DNA of 41,747 nucleotides, taken from JAVBLG01 sp031553655 (GTDB lineage Bacteria > Desulfobacterota > Desulfovibrionia > Desulfovibrionales > Desulfovibrionaceae). Where the stretch lies: contig JAVBLG010000013.1 of assembly GCA_031553655.1 (NCBI GenBank), forward strand, positions 1 to 41,747, read 5' to 3'. The position numbers and the translations under genes were made by a program. Shown here in pieces: positions 22,921 to 32,037 of the stretch (position 1 is the stretch's first letter; each line of letters starts with the position of its first letter). Under the pieces are notes generated by a model. It was not told where the DNA came from. It was given only the letters and a program-made list of their open reading frames with translations, and ran no database searches.

Positions 22921-25350
22921 ATGTCACAATTCGCTATGAGCAATCCGGCTGAACCGGCTATGACCCATCTGCTTTTTGAGCCCAAAAAGCTTTACAAGGG
23001 GGTGAGCCTGGAACTGGGAATCTCCGATTATACTATTCCTCTTGATAATTACCATAAAAACAGCATCACCGCTCTACAACTCAAGCTGTCTTTTAGAGGA
23101 CAGGTGCATATCAAAATTGGAGTGTGGCAGGACGGCTACAGTTACGTATGGCTCACGGATAAAGTTATGAAGGGTACGCCTGTAGAGCCTGTTGATACGA
23201 AGGTCATGAAGGGTAAGGCTGTTTTAGAGCTAATTGATGCTGTTAAAGCCATGAATGGAATGCCTGCTTTAAAGACAGTTAATGCTGTCACGAAAACGGA
23301 ATTTCCCGAGGACATGTCTTCTGATGAAATCGAAAGATACACCCCGTCGCTTGTCACCAGCATTATGCCGATCGATATTTCTTCCGTTAATGGCGGCAAT
23401 TTGGAAATAAAAATAACCGCCCTTGCGGATTCGCAAGTATTTTTTTGCGAAATAACCTCCAGCGGCCTACCCTTTCCTGTATATGAAGCGTCAAATTTGA
23501 CAACTTTATGCAATTTTATCTTCCCGAAGAAAGACCTGTGTACTGAAGAGCCACTTTATTTTCACCTGCAAGGCAAAACATCATATTTTTCTATCGAACA
23601 GCAGCATGTGACGCTCCCTCCGTGGGGCAGTGTAGATTTTACCAGCTATTTTAACAGCTTCAGCGCTTGTAAATGGCAAAAATACACCAACGTGGATGAA
23701 TTGGCGCTTTCTCTGGATTTTTCCGGAGAAATAGAGGTAGAACTATGTCATTTGGAAAGCGGGGCTTACCGTTCAGAAGACGATCCTACGATAATAAAGG
23801 AACTGAAGACCCGTACGCTTTATATGGGTCGCTTACGGCATGAAACGCGTTCCACAGCTTTTCTCCATATAGAGCAATACCCAACAACAGGCATTATCGG
23901 CTGCAGGGTGCGGGCACTTAGCGAAGCAACCATCTATGGTGGAGGTTTCAGCACTCCGTGCGCGATTACGCAACCAGCCAAACTCGGAATATCAATTACC
24001 ACATTCAAACGCGAGGAAGCGGTTAAAGCTTCGGCCAAGCGCATAAGCGCCGCCATTGCCGACTACAAAGATAAAATTTCCCTGACCATAGTGGACAACG
24101 GAAAAACCCTGACCACGGAAGATGTACCCGGCACTACGCTGATTCCCAGCCGTAACCTTGGCGGCACCGGCGGTTTCATGCGCGGGTTGATCCATTATCA
24201 AGATTTGAATGAAGGTTTTACCCATTGCCTGTTTATGGACGACGACGCCTTTTGTGAAACGGAGTCTATTTTCAGGGCATTAGCTTTCATCGAACATGCA
24301 AAAGATGACCGAGCCTCCATTTGCGGCGCCATGCTTTACGAAAATATAAAATTTTTGCAATGGGAAAACGGAGCTTGGTTTGAATATAGATGCCACCCGC
24401 TCAAACACAACCTTGATTTACGCGAGCAGGCTAATCTCGTTGCGAATGAAATAGAAGATCCGGAGCATAATATCTACGGCGCATGGTGGTTTTTTCTCTT
24501 CCCATTGGCCCATGCGAAAAACTATGCCTTCCCTTTCTTCGTGCGCGGCGATGACATCGACTTTTCCTACAATAATGATTTTCAGATCATTACCGTCAAC
24601 GGCCTCTCCTGCTGGCAGGAAGACTTCAATAGTAAGGCCAACGCGCTCTCGGTGTACCTGGCGGTACGTTCGCATATAGTGCACCACCTTACCTTGTCCA
24701 ACCTGCCAAACGACAAAAAGAAACTGGTCACAATGATCAACGAGCACTTCAATCAGTACAACAACTCCTACCATTACGGCACGGCTGCATGCGTGACCTT
24801 GGCCGTTAAACACGTTATGCAGGGGCCGAAATTCTTTTTGAACAACTTGGAAATGGCTGACGTGATCCGCGAAATCAAGGAACTAAGCAAAAACGAAATT
24901 CCACAACCCATGACCGGGGAAGAAAAAAATTTTGTGTTTGCGGATAAAAACTTAAAGACCAAGATACTACCTAAAGTTATACGTAACTTCAGCTTGCATG
25001 GGCATTTATTGCCAAAATTCCTAATGGATACCAAAACAGCATGGGCAATAAATAAAGATTCAGGCGCATTCCCTAATCCCAACAGAACATACTTGCGCAA
25101 AAAACTATATATTATAGATGTGAAAAAAGAATCTCTTTATGTATTAATTGGCAAAACATCTGTATATATAAAAAATAAGTACCAACACGTCAAGGCTATG
25201 TTGAGTTTGTATAGAAAGTTTTATAAACTTAAGCAGGCGTATACTTGCAACGTTTTAGGCGCGAGCACTCCCCCAGATGAAAAAACACCTTTCATGCGTG
25301 GGCTATACACTCTAAACAGCGCATCAGTGGCCACGAGCGAGAAAAAATAA
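22921..25350 (+). CDS. Large GlfT2-like family 2 glycosyltransferase
   Basis: The 809-residue product is a larger relative of the preceding gene. Residues 1 to ~355 appear to be two successive beta-sandwich domains (LSFRGQVHIKIGVWQDG and LDFSGEIEVELCHLESG mark corresponding strands). They are followed by a GT-A domain with LGISITTFKREEAV, NLGGTGGFMRGLIHY, FMDDDAF, YGAWWFFLFP, VRGDDIDFSYNN and CWQEDFNSKAN. The His of the WHxDF motif seen in the neighbour is Gln here. A Val/Lys/Met-rich insertion of about 45 residues with an internal repeat (DKVMKG ... TKVMKG) lies near residues 80-125. The last ~150 residues are AT-rich in coding and helical. It overlaps the next gene by one base. Confidence 0.8.
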   Translation: MSQFAMSNPAEPAMTHLLFEPKKLYKGVSLELGISDYTIPLDNYHKNSITALQLKLSFRGQVHIKIGVWQDGYSYVWLTDKVMKGTPVEPVDTKVMKGKAVLELIDAVKAMNGMPALKTVNAVTKTEFPEDMSSDEIERYTPSLVTSIMPIDISSVNGGNLEIKITALADSQVFFCEITSSGLPFPVYEASNLTTLCNFIFPKKDLCTEEPLYFHLQGKTSYFSIEQQHVTLPPWGSVDFTSYFNSFSACKWQKYTNVDELALSLDFSGEIEVELCHLESGAYRSEDDPTIIKELKTRTLYMGRLRHETRSTAFLHIEQYPTTGIIGCRVRALSEATIYGGGFSTPCAITQPAKLGISITTFKREEAVKASAKRISAAIADYKDKISLTIVDNGKTLTTEDVPGTTLIPSRNLGGTGGFMRGLIHYQDLNEGFTHCLFMDDDAFCETESIFRALAFIEHAKDDRASICGAMLYENIKFLQWENGAWFEYRCHPLKHNLDLREQANLVANEIEDPEHNIYGAWWFFLFPLAHAKNYAFPFFVRGDDIDFSYNNDFQIITVNGLSCWQEDFNSKANALSVYLAVRSHIVHHLTLSNLPNDKKKLVTMINEHFNQYNNSYHYGTAACVTLAVKHVMQGPKFFLNNLEMADVIREIKELSKNEIPQPMTGEEKNFVFADKNLKTKILPKVIRNFSLHGHLLPKFLMDTKTAWAINKDSGAFPNPNRTYLRKKLYIIDVKKESLYVLIGKTSVYIKNKYQHVKAMLSLYRKFYKLKQAYTCNVLGASTPPDEKTPFMRGLYTLNSASVATSEKK

Positions 25351-27344
25351 TGAAAGGAATTGTTAAGAAAACTATGGAGTATTTTATGTCAACGCCTAAA
25401 GCTGAACAAAGTCACAATTCAATGCCTAAAAGCGTGGAAAGTCTTGATTGCTCGAAAAAAGATTGTTGCATTGTAATGGGGGGCAACAAAAATATAATAT
25501 TTGCCATGGCGAACGTGTTGATAGGATTGAAGAGATTCTCCCCTGACTTTGCCGATGATATTGTGGTATATTGTGATGGATTTAGTAAAAGTGATTTTAA
25601 ACTATTACATGAGATTAATTCCAATATAATTTTTCAGGACTACCCGAAATCCTTTTGGCAAGATAAGATAAATAAATATACCGACAGTTTTCAAGAAAAT
25701 CATTTACAAAAATTACGTTCTCATGTCGCGTTTTCTATTTATGAAACCTTTGGTCTACTCAGTAAGTATCATCGAGTTTTATGGCTGGATTGTGATGTGT
25801 TGATTAAGAAAGATATAAAAGAAATAAAAGAATATAAAAAATTAGCAATGCGTCTTGATCCTAAAGATGTAACAATGGGTAAAATTTTAAAAAATTGTCC
25901 AGAGGGTATAGATCGAAATCGCACTTCCTATAATAGTGGTGTGGTATATATGGACGACACATTGCAAGGGTTTGAACGCATGACAGATTATTGCTATATG
26001 TTGACCGCCAAGCACCATAAAAATATGGTGTTTATGGATCAAGCAATAATAAATTTAATGCTACAAGAACTGAATATAACAACAGTAGACATGAGCTATA
26101 ACTTTAATGCCTTTCCATTTGATGATATGGCAAAAGTGGGTGATGCTGCCATTGTTCACACAACTGCATATATGGGAAAATTCTGGAACAACGAAACATA
26201 CTATAATTATTTTTCAGATTGGAAAAGTAATAATGAGTATTGGATATCAATAGGGGGAACTCCTTATAAAGATGGCTTTAAATATAAAATAAACAGTCGT
26301 TCTGTTTATGATCAATGCATTAGCGATATGCATCAGGAAATTTGGCGAAATGTATATGCGAATATTACTAAAGCTGCACCAGTGCCACTTATTCCATTGC
26401 CAAATTTTAATAAGAGTTTTATAAGACTATTTTTGAGTAAAGCAGAAGATCCCGCATATTATCAAATAGATTACAAGAGGCATGACGGCTTTATCATCTC
26501 ACTTAATTTGGATAAAGCAAAAATTAGTATCGACCTGTTTGACAGGATTAAAAACTATATCACGTCATCTAAGTTTGCCATGAGAGAAGATAACTCCAAA
26601 GTGTGGATAGAAAAAAAATCGAGTATAGAGTCTTTGTCGCGAGATTTTTTAACTTTAGTGCAGAATAGCTATTCGCATATATATGAGTTGTTGCACGCAC
26701 CGTCAAGTGTTGTACAACGTATATCAATAGCAGCGGGTAATGCTTTTCGCCCAAAAGAAAAGCAAACCAAAAATGACGATGTATCGAGCAAAATAATATC
26801 TCATAAATCACAAATAGTGAGTATGCATCATGCTCACGTTGAGGTTGTATCGAGAATTATTGAATCATACCCTCTAGGCTGTAAGCTGCTTGTTTTTGGC
26901 TGTGATAACGGAAATAATATATGGAAAAATTTAAATCCGAAAGGTGTGACAATCTTCTTGGAGCATTCCGCAAAAATACAAGAAAATATCCTCAAAAAAT
27001 ATCCAGACACTAATATATATTTATACACTCCGGTACAGGCAGGCATCTCTGATTTTACGGATAATCCTCACATTTTTGAATCTCCTATGCCCGAAATTAT
27101 GCAAAAATATAATTGGGATGTTATTATAATTGATGGGCCTCCAGGAGCTGCTACACATCATCCAGGAAGGGCACTAGTTATTAAATGGGTTTCATTGATT
27201 TGCAAAGGAACGACCCATGTATTTATTCACGATTATGAACGCCCTGTTGAAAAATTTTATGCTGACAAATTTTTAAATCCGCCAATAATATTGGAAGAAC
27301 CCAATAATGCAAAGGGAAGAATGCTGGCGTGGTCAAAGACATAA
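25350..27344 (+). CDS. GT8-like glycosyltransferase fused to a DUF579-like methyltransferase
   Basis: The 664-residue product has a GT8-like N-terminal half: the DXD motif in RVLWLDCDVL near residue 146, YNSGVVYMDD, FMDQAIINLML and IVHTTAYMGKFWNN. A middle segment (about 330-480) is unassigned. The C-terminal ~170 residues (from HAHVEVVSRIIES) resemble the SAM-dependent glucuronoxylan 4-O-methyltransferase/DUF579 fold: KLLVFGCDNGNNIW, then WDVIIIDGPPGAATHHPGR near residue 590 and THVFIHDYERPVEK. It may add a hexose or uronic acid and O-methylate it. Base composition becomes strongly AT-rich here compared with the kds genes. The start codon shares a base with the previous stop (TAATG). Confidence 0.72.
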   Translation: MKGIVKKTMEYFMSTPKAEQSHNSMPKSVESLDCSKKDCCIVMGGNKNIIFAMANVLIGLKRFSPDFADDIVVYCDGFSKSDFKLLHEINSNIIFQDYPKSFWQDKINKYTDSFQENHLQKLRSHVAFSIYETFGLLSKYHRVLWLDCDVLIKKDIKEIKEYKKLAMRLDPKDVTMGKILKNCPEGIDRNRTSYNSGVVYMDDTLQGFERMTDYCYMLTAKHHKNMVFMDQAIINLMLQELNITTVDMSYNFNAFPFDDMAKVGDAAIVHTTAYMGKFWNNETYYNYFSDWKSNNEYWISIGGTPYKDGFKYKINSRSVYDQCISDMHQEIWRNVYANITKAAPVPLIPLPNFNKSFIRLFLSKAEDPAYYQIDYKRHDGFIISLNLDKAKISIDLFDRIKNYITSSKFAMREDNSKVWIEKKSSIESLSRDFLTLVQNSYSHIYELLHAPSSVVQRISIAAGNAFRPKEKQTKNDDVSSKIISHKSQIVSMHHAHVEVVSRIIESYPLGCKLLVFGCDNGNNIWKNLNPKGVTIFLEHSAKIQENILKKYPDTNIYLYTPVQAGISDFTDNPHIFESPMPEIMQKYNWDVIIIDGPPGAATHHPGRALVIKWVSLICKGTTHVFIHDYERPVEKFYADKFLNPPIILEEPNNAKGRMLAWSKT

Positions 27345-27445
27345 TTATATTATATAGCCTATGAGCTAGTATGGAATAAGCCGCTTAAAGATAATATTAA
27401 TCCTAAAAACATTAACAAACAGGCAATAAAAAAACTGGGTATAAT

Positions 27446-28639
27446 ATGCTTAAAACTGTATATATACATTTGGGTGGGGCAAAAACTGGTACAACATCTA
27501 TACAGAGCTATTTTACAGACAATAGGGAACTGTTGCTCAACCGATATAACATATATTATCTGCATGATTATTTGAAAGCGCCTGGAAACAGCTGTTTTAA
27601 TTTATTCCCATTAAATAAAATGGGTATACAATATCTAAAACAAAAGTCAGAATTGTCCAGGAAAACAAACTATAAATCAATTGTAATTAGTGATGAATCT
27701 ATTTTTAATAAAAATTTGTCGTTCACTGCGGAAGATGTTGATGCGATAAAAGAAATATTCCCCGGACATGATTTAAAAATAATTTTATATATAAGACGAG
27801 CTGATGATTGGTGTAAATCCCTTTATGCACAACGCCTCAGAATGAACAGGCGTATACCGCTTAGAACTTTTGCCCAATATTACAAAACACAAGATGGATT
27901 ACAGAGTTTGTTTTTTAAATTACCTGGTTTTATTGAGCATCTTCATCGCCTTGTAGGTAAAGACAATGTTATTGTACGGCTTTACGATAGGAGTACCTTG
28001 AAAGGCGGAAGCAGTATAAACGATTTTTGTAGCTTATTCAATATAAAACTCCCAATTTCAGGAGAAAATATTGGAAAAAAAGAAAATATAACTCTATCGA
28101 CAGAGCTGTTGCCGTATATTGCATCGCTTGCCGATGGGGATTCACCATTAACAAATAAAACAAGAAAGACCCTTCGTTCAATTGTAAAAAATTGTTTCAA
28201 CGATGCCGCAAACTGTCAGGCAGAAGAACTAGATTATACAGAATTGTCAAATACTATAAATCAGTTAGAAAAATTTGCACCTGGATACAATAAGCTGTTT
28301 GAACATAGAAAATTCTCCTTAAAATGGGATGAATATAAAATAAATGCAGAAACGCACGCTATCTTTGATTTGTTATACCACATATATGATAGTGTACAGA
28401 TTAATACAGACGCGACCATGAAATTAACACAAGAGCACACTGCAATAGACGCAAATCGGTTATTGGGCAACAGCACAGTTCAAGAACAAACGGAAATGCT
28501 AAAAGCACCTGAAGGTGCGCAAAATAAATTTTTCAAACAAGTCTTGACAGGACAAAAAAAGCTACTAAATAAACTTAGTGAAATAGAACAAAGACTAATT
28601 GTATTAGAAAATAATAATGTTGCCAATAAAGATAGTTAA
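27446..28639 (+). CDS. PAPS-dependent sulfotransferase-like protein
   Basis: The 397-residue product begins with VYIHLGGAKTGTTSIQSYF, the 5'-phosphosulfate loop of carbohydrate sulfotransferases. It has a candidate 3'-phosphate-binding segment LYIRRADDWCKSLYAQRLRM near residues 113-132. The C-terminal ~60 residues (KFFKQVLTGQKKLLNKLSEIEQR) are a predicted coiled coil. It would transfer sulfate from PAPS onto a capsule sugar hydroxyl. Its most telling neighbour is the APS kinase gene 5 kb downstream in the same cluster, which makes PAPS. Strongly AT-rich coding. A 100-bp gap upstream has no clear promoter, so it is probably read through from the cluster. Confidence 0.78.
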   Translation: MLKTVYIHLGGAKTGTTSIQSYFTDNRELLLNRYNIYYLHDYLKAPGNSCFNLFPLNKMGIQYLKQKSELSRKTNYKSIVISDESIFNKNLSFTAEDVDAIKEIFPGHDLKIILYIRRADDWCKSLYAQRLRMNRRIPLRTFAQYYKTQDGLQSLFFKLPGFIEHLHRLVGKDNVIVRLYDRSTLKGGSSINDFCSLFNIKLPISGENIGKKENITLSTELLPYIASLADGDSPLTNKTRKTLRSIVKNCFNDAANCQAEELDYTELSNTINQLEKFAPGYNKLFEHRKFSLKWDEYKINAETHAIFDLLYHIYDSVQINTDATMKLTQEHTAIDANRLLGNSTVQEQTEMLKAPEGAQNKFFKQVLTGQKKLLNKLSEIEQRLIVLENNNVANKDS

Positions 28640-28942
28640 AAACGTTATTGATGTGAAAATGCTAAAACATTTTTCTTGCTTTTCTACAGATAAGCATAAG
28701 CAGCAAGCGTTAGCAGGCATGCTCTGTCTAAAGTAATTATGATTGCCTGAAGTATTTTTAGGATAAACCGTGCATATGGAGATATGACTAAGTGTTACAC
28801 AATATTATAAATAATACGCTTTTAACATCCCAATTTGTGCACGACAAACAGTTAAAGATTTAAACAGGTTTACTTTGCGAGTGGATATGCAATGTTTTTG
28901 ATGATTTTCTCTAGCCCACTTCGTGAATAATTCTAAGATCTT
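28640..28942. other. AT-rich intergenic region before kpsM
   Basis: This 303-bp gene-free stretch lies inside the cluster. It contains GAGTGGATATG (28879-28889), which is the exact reverse complement of CATATCCACTC (28966-28976) just inside kpsM. No ORF in it looks coding; a 67-residue minus-strand reading frame has no recognisable features. It may hold a promoter for the transport genes or be a recombination junction. Confidence 0.5.
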
Positions 28943-29725
28943 ATGGTTATATCTACTGCATCGTCCATATCCACTCAGGCTCGAGTGTTGAACGCCATAA
29001 TACTCCATGAAGTCTATATGGCCAAAAACACAAATCGCCTAGGATATATATGGACTTTAATACAGCCCATGTTTAGTGTGGCGATTATGTGCCTAATACG
29101 CATCATGCTTAGGGCAAAAGCCCCTCGAGGTATGAGTGAATTGGCCTTTCTTATCGCTGGGTTTATGATCTATAATATAGTTACCGGTATAATGATGCGT
29201 TGCATGGAGAAGTTTGATAGTAAAAGTGCTATGCTTGCTATTCCACAAATTACACCGCTCGATATTATTGTAGCTAAAAGTATTTTTTACTTTATGACTC
29301 AATTGTTAAGCTTGAGCATGTTGGCTGTTATAGGTTGCTTTTTTGGCTTTGAAGTAACTATTGTTGATACGGGGCTGTTGCTATTATGCCTTTTATTGGC
29401 TTTTATGCTGGGGTTGGGTTTAGGTCTATGTCTTGGTATGTTGGCAGTGTATGTTCCCATATTACATGTTGTCGTTCCTATATGTAAACGTGTCCTTTTT
29501 ATGATATCTGGAGTGTTTTTTTCTGTCAGTACTATTGCTCATAAGCTTGGGGAGTATATGCTTTATAACCCCATATTGCAGCTAATAGAGCTTGCTCGTA
29601 GTTCAATGTATACCGGCTACAATGACACATATTTGAATTTGGAGTATACGATTGAAATTTCATTGATATTATTCGCTACAGGACTGCTATTGGAACGTTA
29701 TATACGGAGCAGGCCAAAAGTATGA
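28943..29725 (+). CDS. kpsM: Capsule ABC transporter permease KpsM
   Basis: The 260-residue ABC-2 type permease has about six membrane helices: GYIWTLIQPMFSVAIMCLI starts the first, and a conserved YNPILQLIELARSSMYTGY lies before the last, as in KpsM/CtrC/BexB. It forms the inner-membrane channel for lipid-linked capsule export with KpsT. Its stop overlaps the kpsT start (ATGATAA). The start at 28943 has no strong ribosome binding site, but the N-terminal cytoplasmic segment ARVLNAIILHEVYMAKNTN is family-typical. Confidence 0.92.
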   Translation: MVISTASSISTQARVLNAIILHEVYMAKNTNRLGYIWTLIQPMFSVAIMCLIRIMLRAKAPRGMSELAFLIAGFMIYNIVTGIMMRCMEKFDSKSAMLAIPQITPLDIIVAKSIFYFMTQLLSLSMLAVIGCFFGFEVTIVDTGLLLLCLLLAFMLGLGLGLCLGMLAVYVPILHVVVPICKRVLFMISGVFFSVSTIAHKLGEYMLYNPILQLIELARSSMYTGYNDTYLNLEYTIEISLILFATGLLLERYIRSRPKV

Positions 29726-30396
29726 TAAGCTTAAATAATGTAACAAAATATTATAAAAGTAATGGGCGCAAATTCGCAGTACTAGATGGAATTAGTGCAG
29801 ATTTTATGCCTGGTACTAATGTGGGAATACTTGGACATGCTGGTTCTGGTAAAACTACATTTATGAATATAGTCGCGGGAGCAATTTTGCCGGATCAAGG
29901 CTCAGTAAAGCGTACTAGTCGTGTATCGTGGCCAACACGTTTTTCCAGTTGCTTTAACAATAAAATGAGCGGTAGGGAAAATTTGCTTCTTGCCTGTCGG
30001 TTGTACGGCTACAACTTTAAAAAAATTGCTTATGCTGTGGAAAATTTTTCCGAATTTGGCGATCAACTCGATCAGCCTTTGAAGGCATATAGCCCAGGAA
30101 TGAAGGCTAAATTGGCTTTCAGCCTGAGCATGGCTATAGGCTACGATTTTTATCTTTTTGATGAACTTGATTTTAAAGGTAATCGTAACTTGCGTATTGA
30201 GTTGAATAAAATATTTGCTCAGTGCAAGGCCGCCTCTACTCTTGTTATGGTTTCCGGAAATGTGACTACTATTAAAGAGCATTGTGATTTAGTTGGTATA
30301 TTGCATGAAGGTAAGATTACCTTTTTTAACCACATTCCAGAAGCATTAGAATATTATGAAACTGTCGGCAATGAGCCAAGGCAGTTAAGAATATAG
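29722..30396 (+). CDS. kpsT: Capsule ABC transporter ATPase KpsT
   Basis: The 224-residue ATPase energises capsule export. It shows Walker A GHAGSGKTT (about residue 38), the signature YSPGMKAKLAFSLSMAI, Walker B FYLFDELDF with the catalytic Glu, and a switch region before EGKITFFNH. MISLNNVTKYY and RVSWPTRFSSCFNNKMSGRENL are typical of the KpsT/CtrD/BexA branch. It overlaps kpsM by four bases. After Walker B the sequence reads LDFKGNRNL in place of the usual AVGD segment of the D-loop, a minor deviation. Confidence 0.93.
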   Translation: MISLNNVTKYYKSNGRKFAVLDGISADFMPGTNVGILGHAGSGKTTFMNIVAGAILPDQGSVKRTSRVSWPTRFSSCFNNKMSGRENLLLACRLYGYNFKKIAYAVENFSEFGDQLDQPLKAYSPGMKAKLAFSLSMAIGYDFYLFDELDFKGNRNLRIELNKIFAQCKAASTLVMVSGNVTTIKEHCDLVGILHEGKITFFNHIPEALEYYETVGNEPRQLRI

Positions 30397-31982
30397 TGGG
30401 TTTATTCATGTCCCAATCTGTGGATGAAAAAAAAAATATAGTTTCTCAGGTGGATCCGCAGGCTTCATCTGAAGACTTTAAAATCACTGAGCACAAAAAA
30501 GAGCAACATGAGGTGGTACCTCTTGGCACTCAAAGTTCTAAAAAAGAGCCGAGATCCACCGATGCGGCGGAACAAGATAGACAGCTTCAGATTGAACGTC
30601 GTAAAAAACGTAGAGAAAAAATTTTACAAACCAGAAAAGAGAGAGGCGGAAAGAGAAAAACCGAGACTGAAGCAAAGTCCAAAGCTGAAGGAGACGCAGT
30701 TCAACAAGAGATTAAGAAGGGCATAGCGACAAACGATACCAAATCCCGTGCCTTGCCGATGACATTGGATTGTAAATTAATAGCACCAGGCCAATCGCAT
30801 AGTTCGGATGCCACTCTTGCGCAAACTATTCCGGCTTTTATTCTTCCGGCCACAGAAAAGGCCGCAAGTGTTTATGAACATTTTTTTGAGCCTGAAGGAC
30901 GTATCGGGCGTTTGTTGTTTTGGTTTGTGTTGGTTCCTACTATTCTTGTTTTCTTATATCTATCTATTTTCGCATCAGATATCTATATTTCGCGAACCAA
31001 ATTCGCCATACGCGGTCCTAGCGTGTCTACCGGCTCAGACGCGCTGAGCAGTGTGTTAAAAACAACTTCCTCAATAATCAGTGATGCTTATGTAGTATAT
31101 AATTATATACATTCTCTGGATATGCTGGAAAAGCTTGACGCAAAATTACATATTCGCGAGCATTATTCCGATCGCAGCCATGATATATGGTATCGTTTAC
31201 AGCGACCTGTAACTCAAGATGCTTTACTAAAATATTGGAAGTGGGCAGCCATAGTATCTGCAGATCAGGAGTCCGGTATCCTTACTGTTGAGGTAAAAGC
31301 TTTTTCCGCGAAAATGGCCCACGACATTTGCCAAGGAGTTCTGGACAACAGCGAAGCCCTTGTAAATCTTATGAACGAACGGGCTAGAGAAGATGCCATA
31401 TCTCGAGCATCAAAAGAAGTTCAGCGAGCAGAGGAACGCATACGTGCAGCCCAGACCGCGATGAAAAAATATCGCGAAAGCACTGTGATTTTGGATCCTC
31501 AGGCCGTTGCTACAGGCCTTTACGGCCTGGTGAACAGACTTGAAGGGGATATAACAAAAACTACAGCCGAATTGGCTGAAGCCCGCACCTTTATGAAAGG
31601 AAACAGTCCACGGGTAGTCACTCTGCAAAATCGTCTGAAAGTATTGGAAAGACAACTTATGGCTGAAAAAAAACGCTTGGCGGGTGAACTGGAAAAAGAC
31701 GCTCCACTAAGTTCCTTACTAAGCGAGTTCCAGAGTCTGACCCTGGAGGAGGAATTCGCCCGCAGCAGCCTAACTTCAGCCATGACTGCTCTGGAGTCGG
31801 CAAAAATTCAGGCTGGAGCGAAAACGCTATACCTGGAATCATTTGAGAATCCCATATTACCGGATGAATCTCTCTACCCTCGTCCGGTTTATTTCAGTTT
31901 TATTTTCATGATTTGCGACATGCTGTTACTTGGGCTGACATCGCTGATCATTGCTGCCGTCCGTGAACACGCCGGATTTTAA
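30396..31982 (+). CDS. kpsE: Capsule export inner-membrane protein KpsE (PCP family)
   Basis: The 528-residue product has two membrane segments, at about 173-195 (LLFWFVLVPTILVFLYLSIF) and near the C-terminus (FIFMICDMLLLGLTSLIIAA). Between them is a periplasmic domain with long coiled coils (about 325-360 and 390-445), as in KpsE/CtrB/BexC. It bridges the KpsMT transporter and the outer-membrane KpsD channel. The cytoplasmic N-terminus is unusually long (~165 residues), highly charged and lysine/arginine/glutamate-rich (RRKKRREKILQTRKERGGKR); most homologues have a short one. The GTG at 30396 overlaps the kpsT stop; the ATG at 30408 is an alternative start. Confidence 0.88.
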   Translation: MGLFMSQSVDEKKNIVSQVDPQASSEDFKITEHKKEQHEVVPLGTQSSKKEPRSTDAAEQDRQLQIERRKKRREKILQTRKERGGKRKTETEAKSKAEGDAVQQEIKKGIATNDTKSRALPMTLDCKLIAPGQSHSSDATLAQTIPAFILPATEKAASVYEHFFEPEGRIGRLLFWFVLVPTILVFLYLSIFASDIYISRTKFAIRGPSVSTGSDALSSVLKTTSSIISDAYVVYNYIHSLDMLEKLDAKLHIREHYSDRSHDIWYRLQRPVTQDALLKYWKWAAIVSADQESGILTVEVKAFSAKMAHDICQGVLDNSEALVNLMNERAREDAISRASKEVQRAEERIRAAQTAMKKYRESTVILDPQAVATGLYGLVNRLEGDITKTTAELAEARTFMKGNSPRVVTLQNRLKVLERQLMAEKKRLAGELEKDAPLSSLLSEFQSLTLEEEFARSSLTSAMTALESAKIQAGAKTLYLESFENPILPDESLYPRPVYFSFIFMICDMLLLGLTSLIIAAVREHAGF

Positions 31983-32037
31983 TGTGGTTCATGGCAGTAA
32001 AGCTATACAATAAAATACGAAATACGAGACAGTAACG

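Noticed and set aside
28805..29008. A 67-residue minus-strand ORF before kpsM that might be a transposase fragment
   Set aside because: No transposase motif, it overlaps the kpsM start, and no terminal inverted repeats or target duplications mark an insertion sequence.
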